From: Intestinibacter sp964449895 | Lineage (GTDB): Bacteria > Bacillota > Clostridia > Peptostreptococcales > Peptostreptococcaceae | NCBI GenBank assembly: GCA_964449895.1 | Contig: CAYVBY010000008.1 | Coordinates: 1 to 64,000 of the forward strand | Length of the DNA stretch: 64,000 nucleotides | Reading direction: 5' to 3' | Shown: piece by piece, positions 44,792 through 53,928 of the stretch | Numbering within the stretch: the stretch's first letter is position 1 | How the letters are laid out: every line of letters starts with the position of its first letter | The notes under the pieces: generated by a model | Database searches by the model: none | Seen by the model: the letters and a program-made list of their open reading frames with translations, nothing else | What the model was told of the DNA's origin: nothing | Made by a program: the position numbers and the translations under genes

Positions 44792-44846
44792 AATCACCCC
44801 TTCAAATATAAATTTATTTACTTAATTCATATCTAAAGGGGTAATT
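44792..44846 (-). promoter_or_regulatory. inverted repeat that could mask the ribosome binding site of the replication-like gene
   Basis: On the minus strand ATTACCCCTT pairs with AAGGGGTGAT, the latter being the ribosome binding site ahead of the GTG start. It also lies just downstream of the flavoprotein stop but has no T run. Confidence 0.45.
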
Positions 44847-44890
44847 TCCTTCATATTAATTATTTATCTTAAATAATCAACCCTGAATTT

Positions 44891-46216
44891 TTATACTTTC
44901 CACTCAAATTCTCCATTTTCCTTGATATTGAAGAAATCTGCATATCCTAGGTCGAATATTTTTTGTGCCATATTTTCAACTTTTATTTTCTTTTCAACAA
45001 GTTTAGTAAATGGTCCAACATAAGATATATCACCTTGAACTACAAATCCTGTAAGAACATCATCTTTGATTACAGCTTTTTTGTAAGTTTCACCATCTGT
45101 ATATGTTACAACATCATAGCTATCATCTGCTGGTGTAGTAAATCCAAGTGATACTGTAGGTATTCCCATAAAATTCATAGTATTTTTAAATTCAAATCTA
45201 TCAGTTAATATTTTTTCTACTCCGCACATGTTGCTAGCTGCAACTATTGCTTGTTTTGTAGCTAATGGCCAGATACCTGTTCCTGTAACATCACCTGCTG
45301 CATATACATCTTTTATGTTAGTTTCACACTTATCATTTATCTTGATACCTCTTTCAGCTTCTATTGATGATCCTTCTATTAAAGCAGTATTAGCTTTTAC
45401 ACCTGTAGAAACTATAAGTAGTTCACAATCTACTTTTTTGCCATTCACATTTACGCCAGATACATTGTTGTTTTCATCTAAGAAAACTTCACTTATTGTA
45501 GCTGAAGTGTAGATTTTTACACCTTTTTCCTTAAATTTATCTGCATAAGTACTTGCTGCTTTTTCGTCTAATTGTTTATCTAATAGACGATTTTCCATCA
45601 TCATTATAGAAATTTCTTCTATACCTTCTATTTCTAGAAGTCCTGATAATGCATCTATACCAACTAATCCTCCACCGATTATAGCAACTTTTTTGCAATT
45701 TTTAGCTTTTTCTCTAATTGCTACTGCATCTTCTATATTTCTAAGAGGATAGATGTTGTTTCCTTCTCTTATGTTTTTGATAGGAGGAATAAATGCGTTT
45801 GCTCCTGATGATATTAATAATTTATCGTATTTTTGTTCTTCTTCTTTTCCATCTTTTTCGTATTTAACTGTTTTGTTTGCTGTATCTATTGATGTAACTG
45901 TAGCTTTTTTAATCCAAGTTGCATCATTTTTTTCCATAAAATCAGCATCTACGAAATTTATTCCTTCTATAGTTCTATGCTCAGATATTACATGATGTAA
46001 CATGCAACGAGAATATATATTTTCATCTTTTGATATAACTACTATTTTAACATCTTTATCCAAATCCCTTATAGTTTTAACTGCATTTACACCAGCAGCA
46101 CTTGCACCTATTACTACATAAGTTTTAGGACCTACTTTAGATGCTGAAACTTTTACTTCATTAGTAGATGTATCTTTTTTATTCATTCCAAATAAACTTT
46201 TTAATTTTTCTAACAT
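44891..46216 (-). CDS. FAD/NAD-dependent oxidoreductase of the CO dehydrogenase operon
   Basis: 441 residues of the NADH oxidase/CoA-disulfide reductase-like flavoprotein family. FAD-binding VVIGASAAGVNAVKTI, NAD-binding VAIIGGGLVGIDALSGL, second FAD motif DVYAAGDVTGTGIWPLA. The N-terminal ~30 residues (KSLFGMNKKDTSTNEV) are an unrelated linker. In clostridial cooS-cooF-flavoprotein clusters this enzyme is thought to link ferredoxin reduced by CO oxidation to NAD(P). It is two bases downstream of cooF and is the last gene of the operon. Confidence 0.88.
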   Translation of the reverse strand: MLEKLKSLFGMNKKDTSTNEVKVSASKVGPKTYVVIGASAAGVNAVKTIRDLDKDVKIVVISKDENIYSRCMLHHVISEHRTIEGINFVDADFMEKNDATWIKKATVTSIDTANKTVKYEKDGKEEEQKYDKLLISSGANAFIPPIKNIREGNNIYPLRNIEDAVAIREKAKNCKKVAIIGGGLVGIDALSGLLEIEGIEEISIMMMENRLLDKQLDEKAASTYADKFKEKGVKIYTSATISEVFLDENNNVSGVNVNGKKVDCELLIVSTGVKANTALIEGSSIEAERGIKINDKCETNIKDVYAAGDVTGTGIWPLATKQAIVAASNMCGVEKILTDRFEFKNTMNFMGIPTVSLGFTTPADDSYDVVTYTDGETYKKAVIKDDVLTGFVVQGDISYVGPFTKLVEKKIKVENMAQKIFDLGYADFFNIKENGEFEWKV

Positions 46217-46218
46217 CT

Positions 46219-46707
46219 CTAGTCCACCTCCTCTTGTAGTTCTAATGCACCTGTTGGGCAGTTATATACGCATAAAGGAATTTCTTCACCCTTGCATAAA
46301 TCACATTTTATTATATCTTGTTTAGTTCTATCATCTGGTTTTAGTATTCCATAAGGACAACTCATAACACACATATAACATGAACCACATTTTTCTCTAT
46401 CGTAAGAAACTATACCTGTTTCAGGATCTTTCGTCATAGCCCCACTCATACATGTAAGAACGCATTCTGGCTCATCACAGTGTCTACAAGTTAGGGGAAC
46501 TGGATGGCCTAAGCCATCTAGTTCTATATGATTTTTACTTTCTGTATCTACATTTTGTAAATCTATAAAATATTTATCTTTATTAACATCTATAAAGCTA
46601 TCGTATTTATGTTTTTCAGTACAACTTCTCGTCATACATGCTACTGCACAACTTTTGCACCCTGTACATAAGTCTTTATGAATTATTATTCTGCGCATGT
46701 TCACCAC
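46219..46707 (-). CDS. cooF: CooF-like 4Fe-4S electron transfer protein
   Basis: 162-residue polyferredoxin with four cysteine clusters: CTGCKSCAVACMTRSC, CRHCDEPECVLTCMSG, CGSCYMCVMSCPYG and CDLCKGEEIPLCVYNCP, all in HycB/CooF spacing. It accepts electrons from CooS and passes them to the flavoprotein. Lies between cooS and the flavoprotein with short spacers. Confidence 0.93.
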   Translation of the reverse strand: MVNMRRIIIHKDLCTGCKSCAVACMTRSCTEKHKYDSFIDVNKDKYFIDLQNVDTESKNHIELDGLGHPVPLTCRHCDEPECVLTCMSGAMTKDPETGIVSYDREKCGSCYMCVMSCPYGILKPDDRTKQDIIKCDLCKGEEIPLCVYNCPTGALELQEEVD

Positions 46708-46722
46708 ATCCTTAAAAATTAA

Positions 46723-48612
46723 TTATTTTAAACCTAAGCCTTTTCTTCTATCCATTATTTCTTTTTCTAATACTTCAGCTGAAGCTACTGGATCTGGATT
46801 TATTATTACACTACCTCCAGTTATTCCTTTTAATCCTTCAGTTAAAACTTGAGTTACTAATGGTCCACCTGTTACGAATGGTGGTAAAGCTAAGTGAAGT
46901 GGTAATCCTAAAGCTAAACCAAATGCACCATCAGCTAATGCTTGTTCTTCTAACCATTGTGGAGCTGATAAAGCTACTGGTAATTGAGGTATATCTACAC
47001 CTAAAGCTTCTGCTAATTCACTTACAACTATTTCGATTCTACCTATTGCTAGACATGGACCGAAGTTTAGTACTGGTGGTATATTTAATTGTTTACATAC
47101 AGCTTTTAAGTTTTCTCCTGCTAATTCTTCTGCTCCTGGAGACATTAATCCTACATTTTCAAGTCCACCTGTTGAACATCCAGCTGATAATACTAATATG
47201 TCTTTTTTGATTAATTCTTTAACTAATTCTACTGTATGAACATCATGTCCTCCAGCAGTCATATTAGAACATCCAACTACAGCAACTACACCTTTTATAG
47301 TTCCGTTAGCTATTAAGTCTATTAATGGTTTCCAGTTTCCACCTAAAAATTCTTTTAAGTTCTTTTCACTTACACCTGTTAAAGATTCTTCATAACCATG
47401 ATCTTTAGGTATATCTATAGTTACGTTTCCTCTTCTAGCTTTGTAAGCTTCTACTGCTTCGTTCATTAATTTTTGATCTATTTCATCGAATTTACTTCTA
47501 TCTAATTGAATTAATTCTGCATTTTTCTTTTTAGCAACATCATCTAAGCAAATCATTTTTACTTGTAATTTGTCAGCTATTGGTTCTAATCCTGGGATTG
47601 TACAGTTGAATTCTGAAACTACCATATCAACTGCTCCTGTAGCTAATACTGCTTCACTTGTGTAGTTATTTCCTGCATGTCCTGCGAATATTTCTTTGTA
47701 GTGTTCGCCTCTTAATTGTAAGTCTTGACCTACACATGTACATCCTACTAATCTGAAACCTTTTGCTCCTACTGATTTAGCTATTTCTACTGCTTCTGGT
47801 AATTTTATTTTTTCTTGGAAGCTTGCAAATGTTGAATGTTGATGTCCAGTTACCATTATGTTTATATAATCTTCATCGATTACTCTAAATCCAACTGGAG
47901 CCATTCTTATAACTGGATCTCCTAAAACTATATCATTTAATAAGTTAGTTAAAGTTAAACCATATAAACCTGTACAAATTCCTAATGATAAGCAGTGCAT
48001 TAACATATCTACTGGATCAGAACTTAAGTTAGTTGAAGATTTTACACATCCGTCAAACACTTCTGATTTAGCTCCACCAGGCATAATTCCAAGTTCTTTC
48101 CATTTATCAACTCTCATATGGTAAGCTAGTTTTTCAACTAATTCCATTTTTTCATATCTTGGTTTGTATAAATCTTTTAAAATTGCATCTGCTATTTTAA
48201 CACATCTTTTATGAGGATCATCATCGAATATTCCTAATTCTTCACCTAATATGTTTAAAGCTTTTTGACTTTTTATAACACCTTTGTTTTCTCCAACGTG
48301 TTTTACGTTTAAAGCTGTATTTTCAACTACGTGTAGATAACATGCTGCACCTGCTGATACTGCTCTTAAGAAGTTTCTTGCTACTATTGTATCTGCATCT
48401 GCTCCACATATTCCTCTTGGTGATTTTGGAGTTACTCTACATGGTCCATTTGAACATAATCTACAACATACACCTTGAAGACCAAATCCACATTTTACTT
48501 TTTGATCAATAGTTCTTTGGAATGCTGTTTCAAATTCTCCTGATTTTGATGCTACAAAACTTTCTAATCTTTTATCTGCACTTTCACACATTTTACAAGT
48601 ATTACAATTCAT
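46723..48612 (-). CDS. cooS: anaerobic carbon monoxide dehydrogenase catalytic subunit
   Basis: Interconverts CO and CO2 at a Ni-4Fe-4S cluster. 629 residues, the full CooS size. N-terminal cluster ligands: NCNTCKMCES, CGFGLQGVCCRLCSNGPCRV. C-cluster region ligands appear in VGCTCVGQDLQLRGEH, SEFNCTIPGLEP, VVGCSNMTAGGHD, SAGCSTGGLENVG and NFGPCLAIGR. No acetyl-CoA synthase, corrinoid protein or cooC gene is in the window, so this is a stand-alone CODH operon rather than the Wood-Ljungdahl cluster. The plausible promoter TTAACA-16-TATAAA lies about 100 bases upstream. Confidence 0.97.
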   Translation of the reverse strand: MNCNTCKMCESADKRLESFVASKSGEFETAFQRTIDQKVKCGFGLQGVCCRLCSNGPCRVTPKSPRGICGADADTIVARNFLRAVSAGAACYLHVVENTALNVKHVGENKGVIKSQKALNILGEELGIFDDDPHKRCVKIADAILKDLYKPRYEKMELVEKLAYHMRVDKWKELGIMPGGAKSEVFDGCVKSSTNLSSDPVDMLMHCLSLGICTGLYGLTLTNLLNDIVLGDPVIRMAPVGFRVIDEDYINIMVTGHQHSTFASFQEKIKLPEAVEIAKSVGAKGFRLVGCTCVGQDLQLRGEHYKEIFAGHAGNNYTSEAVLATGAVDMVVSEFNCTIPGLEPIADKLQVKMICLDDVAKKKNAELIQLDRSKFDEIDQKLMNEAVEAYKARRGNVTIDIPKDHGYEESLTGVSEKNLKEFLGGNWKPLIDLIANGTIKGVVAVVGCSNMTAGGHDVHTVELVKELIKKDILVLSAGCSTGGLENVGLMSPGAEELAGENLKAVCKQLNIPPVLNFGPCLAIGRIEIVVSELAEALGVDIPQLPVALSAPQWLEEQALADGAFGLALGLPLHLALPPFVTGGPLVTQVLTEGLKGITGGSVIINPDPVASAEVLEKEIMDRRKGLGLK

Positions 48613-48814
48613 AATTAAATCCTCCCATTAATTCTTAAAAGTTTTTTATTTCATATTTTTATGTTTGTTTTTACTTAATTATTAATCTATTTTTTATATA
48701 CCATTATTTTCCAATGTTAAACATTTTTTTATAAAATTTTTATTATTTTTTTCACAAACATTTTTATAATTATTTTTTTAAAAATGTTGAAGTATTTTGC
48801 AAAATAAATTATTA

Positions 48815-48843
48815 TTGAGGTATATATCAAATTTTGATATAAT
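48815..48843 (+). promoter_or_regulatory. ferredoxin promoter with a 19-bp palindrome over the -10
   Basis: TTGAGG at 48815-48820, 17-base spacer, TATAAT at 48838-48843. The perfect palindrome TATATCAAATTTTGATATA (48823-48841) covers the spacer and half of the -10, a typical repressor-site position. Confidence 0.65.
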
Positions 48844-48879
48844 ATAAATGAAATTAAATCATAAAGGGAGGATTTTAGT

Positions 48880-49050
48880 ATGGCTTACAAAATAACTGAT
48901 GAATGTATAGCTTGTGGTTCTTGTGCAGACGAATGTCCAAACGATGCTATAACAGCTGGTGATGACAAATACGCTATAAACGCTGACGAATGTGTTGATT
49001 GCGGTTCTTGTGCAGATGCTTGCCCAAATGATGCTATAGTAGAAGCATAG
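48880..49050 (+). CDS. 2[4Fe-4S] ferredoxin, clostridial type
   Basis: 56-residue electron carrier, MAYKITDECIACGSCADECP, with two CxxCxxCxxxCP motifs: CIACGSCADECP and CVDCGSCADACP. Length and spacing match C. pasteurianum-type ferredoxin. AAGGGAGG precedes the ATG. It is divergent from cooS and likely serves the oxidoreductases of this organism generally. Followed by a terminator and a second ferredoxin gene. Confidence 0.97.
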   Translation: MAYKITDECIACGSCADECPNDAITAGDDKYAINADECVDCGSCADACPNDAIVEA

Positions 49051-49057
49051 TAAAACC

Positions 49058-49096
49058 AAAACTATCTAGAGCTTTTTGCTTTAGATAGTTTTTTAT
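49058..49096 (+). terminator. terminator of the first ferredoxin gene
   Basis: AACTATCTA and TAGATAGTT arms, then a T run. Confidence 0.85.
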
Positions 49097-49136
49097 TTTA
49101 ATTTCAAATATAATAATATCAAAGGAGAAAAATAAT

Positions 49137-49307
49137 ATGGCTTATGTAATAGGTGATGCTTGTATAAGCTGTGGTGCATGTGAATCAGAATGTCCTGTAG
49201 AATGCATATCAGCTGGAGACGATAAATACGTAATAGATGAAAATACATGTATAGAATGTGGATCTTGTGCTGATGTATGTCCAGTAGAAGCTCCAGCTGT
49301 AGAGTAA
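49137..49307 (+). CDS. second 2[4Fe-4S] ferredoxin
   Basis: Also 56 residues, MAYVIGDACISCGACESECP, with motifs CISCGACESECP and CIECGSCADVCP. It is clearly a paralogue of the gene 87 bases upstream but differs around the second cluster and C-terminus (VEAPAVE). Ribosome binding site AAAGGAG. No strong separate promoter is seen; a TATAAT at 49109-49114 lacks a good -35. Confidence 0.96.
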   Translation: MAYVIGDACISCGACESECPVECISAGDDKYVIDENTCIECGSCADVCPVEAPAVE

Positions 49308-49385
49308 GTAAATCTACTTACTAATACACACTTTAAAGTGCTATAGTTTCTAAGAAACATTTAAAATTTAAAGAAGATTAATATA

Positions 49386-49420
49386 AAAAAAATGCCCTTA
49401 ATAAGGCATTTTATTTTATA
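49386..49420. terminator. bidirectional terminator between ferredoxin and rex
   Basis: AATGCC and GGCATT arms with flanking A and T runs; serves the convergent genes. Confidence 0.8.
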
Positions 49421-50047
49421 TTAATCTTCTTTCATAAGATATGATAATGTAAATAAACTTTCTGTTAAATTAACACTTTCAACAATGATATCTGATGGTA
49501 CATTTAAATCTATCGGTGCAAAATTCCAAATTCCTTTGATTCCTGAGTTTACTAATCTATCGGCTAATTCTTGAACTCCGTTTTTAGGCACACATAAAAT
49601 AGCTATATCTATATTATTTTCTCTAATAAATTCTTCTATTTTGTCTGAGTCTAATATTTCAAAATCTCTTATTTTTAATCCTATAATCTTAGGATTAGCA
49701 TCAAATAAAGCTTTGATTTCAAAGCCTGCTTTCCTAAATCCAGAATAGTTTGCTATTGCTTGCCCTAAGTTCCCAGCTCCTATTAGAATTGCATTGTAAG
49801 GTCTGTCTAATCCTAGAATTTTTCCGATTTCTGTGTGAAGAGCTTCTATATTATATCCATACCCTTGTTGACCAAATCCACCAAAATTGTTTAAGTCTTG
49901 TCTTATTTGTGATGCTGTAAATCCAATTATGCTACTTAATTCCTTTGATGATATTCTTTGTACATCTTTGTCTAGTAAATCACCCAAGTATCTATAGTAT
50001 TTTGGCAATCTTCTAATAACTGCCATTGATATATTCTTACTTGCCAT
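49421..50047 (-). CDS. rex: redox-sensing transcriptional repressor Rex
   Basis: 208-residue NADH/NAD-responsive repressor. N-terminal winged helix (RRLPKYYRYLGDLL, RISSKELSSIIGFTASQIRQDL), then a Rossmann domain with AILIGAGNLGQAIANY, and the C-terminal swapped helix with ESVNLTESLFTLSYLM. It normally represses fermentative and electron-transfer genes. I could not find a convincing Rex operator in this window. Confidence 0.96.
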   Translation of the reverse strand: MASKNISMAVIRRLPKYYRYLGDLLDKDVQRISSKELSSIIGFTASQIRQDLNNFGGFGQQGYGYNIEALHTEIGKILGLDRPYNAILIGAGNLGQAIANYSGFRKAGFEIKALFDANPKIIGLKIRDFEILDSDKIEEFIRENNIDIAILCVPKNGVQELADRLVNSGIKGIWNFAPIDLNVPSDIIVESVNLTESLFTLSYLMKED

Positions 50048-50214
50048 CGTCTCACCTCTTTTGTTTAATTTTTTTAGCTTTTTTTTTAATATAATTAAAT
50101 AATATCATATTTAATAGCATATAATAGCATATTTTTTAAATTATTGCATATTTTCTTGATTATATTATACCAAAAGTTTATAATTTTAGATAGTTTAAGG
50201 AGGTAGAAATTCTT

Positions 50215-52131
50215 ATGATCATTTTATCATGCAATAATTTGAACAAAAGTTTTGGCGTAGATTCTATCCTTGAAGATGTTAGTTTTACTATAAATGAAGG
50301 TGATAAAGTCGGTATCATAGGGGTTAATGGTACTGGAAAAACCACTTTATTTAAAATTATCTCTAATGAGTACGGATATGACAGCGGTGATATTTACACT
50401 TCTAAAGATTGTGAAATTGGTTATTTAGAACAAAATACAAACTTTTATTCTGAAAAAACTATACTAGAAGAAGTTTTAGAAGTATTTAAACCTCTTATTG
50501 AAATGGAAAAAGATTTAAGACAGCTAGAAATTAAAATAGCTGAAGAAGGAAGTAAACCTGATTCTAAAATCCTAGATAAATTAATGAACGAATACTCACA
50601 TAAAATGGAGTTATTTTCATCAAATAACGGTTACGGATATAAATCAGAGGCTAAAGGGGTTCTTATAGGTCTAGGATTTAAAGATAGTGATTTTGATAAA
50701 CCTGTTAATGTTTTATCTGGAGGAGAAAAAACTAGAGTCCTTTTAGGAAAACTTCTTCTTAAAAAGCCAACTTTATTGTTGCTTGACGAACCTACAAACC
50801 ACTTAGATTCTGATGCAATCGAATGGCTAGAATTTTTCTTAAAACAATACAGAGGTACTATTATGCTTATTTCACATGATAGATATTTTCTTGATCAAGT
50901 CGTAAATAGAACCTTTGAAATCTACAATAAAAAACTAAAAACTTACAACGGAAATTACTCAGATTTCGTTGAATTATCAAAAATAGAAAAAGAACTAGAA
51001 ATAAAAAAATATGAAGATCAACAAAAAGAACTTAAAAAGCAAGAAGAATCAATAGAAAGACTAAAAGCTTACGGTAGAGAAAAACATCTAAAAAGAGCTC
51101 GAAGCAAAGAAAAAGCTCTAGATAAAATAGATGTTTTAGATAAACCTGAATTATACAGAAAAAAAGCTAAAATATCATTTAATCCATCTGTAGTAAGTGG
51201 TAATGATGTAATGCAAATAAAAGATGTATCTATGGGATTTGATGATAGACTTTTATTCAAAGATGTAAATTTAGATATATACCGCGGCGAAAAAGTTGCT
51301 CTTATTGGTCCAAACGGAATAGGTAAATCTACCCTATTTAAAATAATAATGGAAGAACTTTCTCCTTTCTCTGGAGAAATTAAACTTGGAACAAATGTAA
51401 ATGTTTCTTATTTCCACCAAGAACAAAAAACTCTTGATTTAAACAATACAATAATAGAAGAAATTTGGAAAGATAACACTAATCTTACACAAACTGAAAT
51501 TAGAAGCATGCTAGGTGCTTTCTTATTTGAAAATGATGATGTCTTCAAACAAATATCTTCACTTAGCGGTGGTGAAAGAGCCAGAGTTGCAATACTTAAG
51601 CTTATTTTATCTAAAGCAAACTTCCTACTTCTTGACGAACCTACAAACCACCTAGATATAGATTCTAAAGAAGTACTAGAAGAAGCACTAAACAACTACA
51701 CAGGAACAATCTTCACAATCTCACATGACAGATATTTCCTAAACACAGTAGTAGACAAAATCTTAGTTCTAAATCAAGACGGTATTACCGAATACCTTGG
51801 TAACTATGACTACTACATGGCAAAGAAAAAAGAACTAGACGAAATAAACACAGTCATAGAAGAAGAAACAGAAAAAACAAAAACTCAAATTAAGGAAGAA
51901 AAACGTAAAGAACGTGAAGAACGTGAAAGACAAAAGAAAAATCGAAATAAAATAGCAAACACAGAAAAAGAAATCGAAGAAATCGAAATAAAAATCGGAG
52001 AACTAGACGAACTTCTTTGCCTAGAAGAAGTCTACTCCAACCCAGAAAAATCAAAAGAAGTCAGCCTAGAAAAATCAAATCTAGAAGACAGGCTTTCAGA
52101 ACTTTATGAACTATGGGAAGAACTTATGTAA
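50215..52131 (+). CDS. ABC-F family ATPase
   Basis: 638 residues with two ABC modules and no membrane domain. Module 1: GVNGTGKTTLFK, VLSGGEKTRVLLG, LLLDEPTNHLD. Module 2: GPNGIGKSTLFK, SLSGGERARVAIL, LLLDEPTNHLDID. The inter-domain charged linker (IKKYEDQQKELKKQEES region) is the P-site tRNA interaction motif, and a C-terminal coiled coil is at about 555-638. ABC-F proteins act on ribosomes as translation factors or antibiotic-protection proteins. This one resembles the Uup/YdiF group, not a specific resistance class. Confidence 0.93.
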   Translation: MIILSCNNLNKSFGVDSILEDVSFTINEGDKVGIIGVNGTGKTTLFKIISNEYGYDSGDIYTSKDCEIGYLEQNTNFYSEKTILEEVLEVFKPLIEMEKDLRQLEIKIAEEGSKPDSKILDKLMNEYSHKMELFSSNNGYGYKSEAKGVLIGLGFKDSDFDKPVNVLSGGEKTRVLLGKLLLKKPTLLLLDEPTNHLDSDAIEWLEFFLKQYRGTIMLISHDRYFLDQVVNRTFEIYNKKLKTYNGNYSDFVELSKIEKELEIKKYEDQQKELKKQEESIERLKAYGREKHLKRARSKEKALDKIDVLDKPELYRKKAKISFNPSVVSGNDVMQIKDVSMGFDDRLLFKDVNLDIYRGEKVALIGPNGIGKSTLFKIIMEELSPFSGEIKLGTNVNVSYFHQEQKTLDLNNTIIEEIWKDNTNLTQTEIRSMLGAFLFENDDVFKQISSLSGGERARVAILKLILSKANFLLLDEPTNHLDIDSKEVLEEALNNYTGTIFTISHDRYFLNTVVDKILVLNQDGITEYLGNYDYYMAKKKELDEINTVIEEETEKTKTQIKEEKRKEREERERQKKNRNKIANTEKEIEEIEIKIGELDELLCLEEVYSNPEKSKEVSLEKSNLEDRLSELYELWEELM

Positions 52132-52135
52132 AACC

Positions 52136-52162
52136 AGAGCATCCTAATCCGATGCTCTTTTT
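52136..52162 (+). terminator. terminator of the ABC-F gene
   Basis: AGAGCAT and ATGCTCT arms with a 9-base loop, then T run. Confidence 0.88.
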
Positions 52163-52426
52163 TATTTACACCACAAATAATCCCGACCTTCAACATTTTC
52201 TTTCTTGCCGAAGGCAAATTACTCCACAATCAAATATTTCTATAATACATATTATTTTATACTAAATATATTTTTATTCTCTACCGAAGGTACTTATCCC
52301 CTCTAAATCACATTGATACTCTATTAAATAAAATTGTGATAAATAACCCAAAACTCCATCATTCTATAAATATATCTTTTTATTCTCTTCTTTCTATATC
52401 TTTAATTGCACTCCTAAAATTTAATC

Positions 52427-52633
52427 GTTCTATAAATATCTCACTAATTTTTCTATAATCATTTTTATATTATTTCTATAAAAATCTTAATTTTATTTTT
52501 ATAAATGTATTAATATTACATCTATAAACCTCTCAATTATTTTTTCACAGACATCTTAATATTTATTCTTCAAAATATTTTAATATGTATTCTTCAAAAC
52601 ACCTTAATTTATTCTTCAAACACTTTTATATTT
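52427..52633. repeat. degenerate 23-bp tandem repeat array (9 units in perfect phase)
   Basis: Nine consecutive 23-bp units start at 52427, 52450, 52473, 52496, 52519, 52542, 52565, 52588 and 52611. Most share the pattern TTTCTATAAA followed by ATCTTAATATT; the last three units read ATTCTTCAAAA instead of TTTCTATAAA. Related sequence (ATTCTATAAATAT) appears at 52361, and the region 52163-52426 is otherwise featureless. There are no spacers, so it is not a CRISPR array. It ends ten bases before the stop of the transposase-like gene. Confidence 0.75.
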
Positions 52634-52642
52634 TTTAATTTT

Positions 52643-53824
52643 CTATATAAAATCTATCATTCTATCTTTTATATAATATTGAGTTATCTTTAAGTTCTCA
52701 CCAATTACTCTAAAAAATATATCATTAATCGCCTTACAATCATTCTTTTTTTCACTTTTATATAAAAACTTAAACCAAGATAAATAATTATTTAAATATT
52801 TACTAGCTACTCCTTTAAATTGTTTCATCCAAGCATCAAGCCTTCTACAATATCCATCTACAACATTTAAATTATAACTAAATCTTTGAACTTTTATATA
52901 TTTTATATTCTTCATTGAGTTTAATAGCTTTAAGTTTGGAAAAGATTTATTTTTAGGTACATAAAATATTGGCGTATCTTTTAATTTATCTCCAAAAAAT
53001 TTACTAAAATCTTCTGAATTAGGTCTCTCCTTAGATATAACTCTTGAAATTATGTGTTCATTACTGTCAATAGCAGTTTGAATACATATATTCCCTTTAT
53101 AATTATTTTTATACAATTTATCTGAAAGACTTTTTTTGTGAATATTTTTTTCTCTAGTAATTTCAAGTTCCATACTTTCAAAGCCTATACTATAATTCCT
53201 TTCAAATTTACAATTTTTATTAAAAGCACTTCTTTGACCTTTAAAACACTCTGGTAATAAATAATGATCTATTTCAACACTCCCATCAAGTTCTTCACGC
53301 GAAATAGATAAATTTAATACATCTAAAATTCTATGTCTCATATAAAACGAAGTAGGCACACTTACAGAAATAACCCTCGCACATTGTCTTATAGATCCTC
53401 CATGAATCATTAGCTCACAATATTTAAACCATTTCTCTAAACTTAACTTTGTTCCAGAAAGTGGCGAATTGCTAGTTTTATCAAATGTAGTTCTACAATC
53501 CTTGCAAATATATCGTTGTTTATCATTAGTTTTTCCATTTTTATTTAAATCTGTAGATCCACATTTTGGACATTTTAAGCTCTCTTTAGCTAATATGCTA
53601 CTCGAAATATTCATTTTATTTACTGAAGTATTCATTTTATTTATTAAGGAAGATTCTTCTGAAATATTATCTATTAATAAATTATTTTTTATGAAATCAT
53701 TGCATTTTATTTTTTTACTATTCATAAATTCCTCTATTTTATTTTGGACAATATACGTAATTTTTTCTAATTGTGGATTGCTCAATTTTCTTATAATAGA
53801 TTTAAAATCCTTGCTATTTTTCAA
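52643..53824 (-). CDS. IS1595/ISXO2-like transposase homologue, possibly inactive or domesticated
   Basis: 393 residues. A zinc ribbon at about 85-120 (KCPKCGSTDLNKNG, RYICKDCRTTFDKTS) is followed by a helix-turn-helix segment (SIRQCARVISVSVPTSFYMR) and a DDE-like core beginning VEIDHYLLPECFKG, with QTAIDSNEHIISRV. The C-terminal VDGYCRRLDAWMKQFKGVAS and YLNNYLSWFKFL matches the end of the ISXO2 domain. I cannot find the second catalytic Asp, expected near PIFYVPKNKSFPNL. Terminal inverted repeats are not evident. Tandem repeat arrays lie on both sides. Confidence 0.75.
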   Translation of the reverse strand: MKNSKDFKSIIRKLSNPQLEKITYIVQNKIEEFMNSKKIKCNDFIKNNLLIDNISEESSLINKMNTSVNKMNISSSILAKESLKCPKCGSTDLNKNGKTNDKQRYICKDCRTTFDKTSNSPLSGTKLSLEKWFKYCELMIHGGSIRQCARVISVSVPTSFYMRHRILDVLNLSISREELDGSVEIDHYLLPECFKGQRSAFNKNCKFERNYSIGFESMELEITREKNIHKKSLSDKLYKNNYKGNICIQTAIDSNEHIISRVISKERPNSEDFSKFFGDKLKDTPIFYVPKNKSFPNLKLLNSMKNIKYIKVQRFSYNLNVVDGYCRRLDAWMKQFKGVASKYLNNYLSWFKFLYKSEKKNDCKAINDIFFRVIGENLKITQYYIKDRMIDFI

Positions 53825-53928
53825 ATTATTCTTCCTCCATATCTAAAATATGCGCTTAAAACTCCTCCAATTCTATTGTTGCCAATTATGATAATTTTAT
53901 ACACTTTAACTAAAAATAATATAACTTT

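Noticed and set aside
46860..47210. 116-codon plus-strand ORF opposite cooS
   Set aside because: Leu/Val-rich antisense shadow of a well-conserved gene.
48613..48860. Rex operator upstream of cooS
   Set aside because: A TTGTGAA half-site occurs, but the second half is poor and the flanking sequence is too AT-rich to support it.
52427..52633. CRISPR array
   Set aside because: The 23-bp units are contiguous and degenerate, with no spacers between them and no cas genes in the window.
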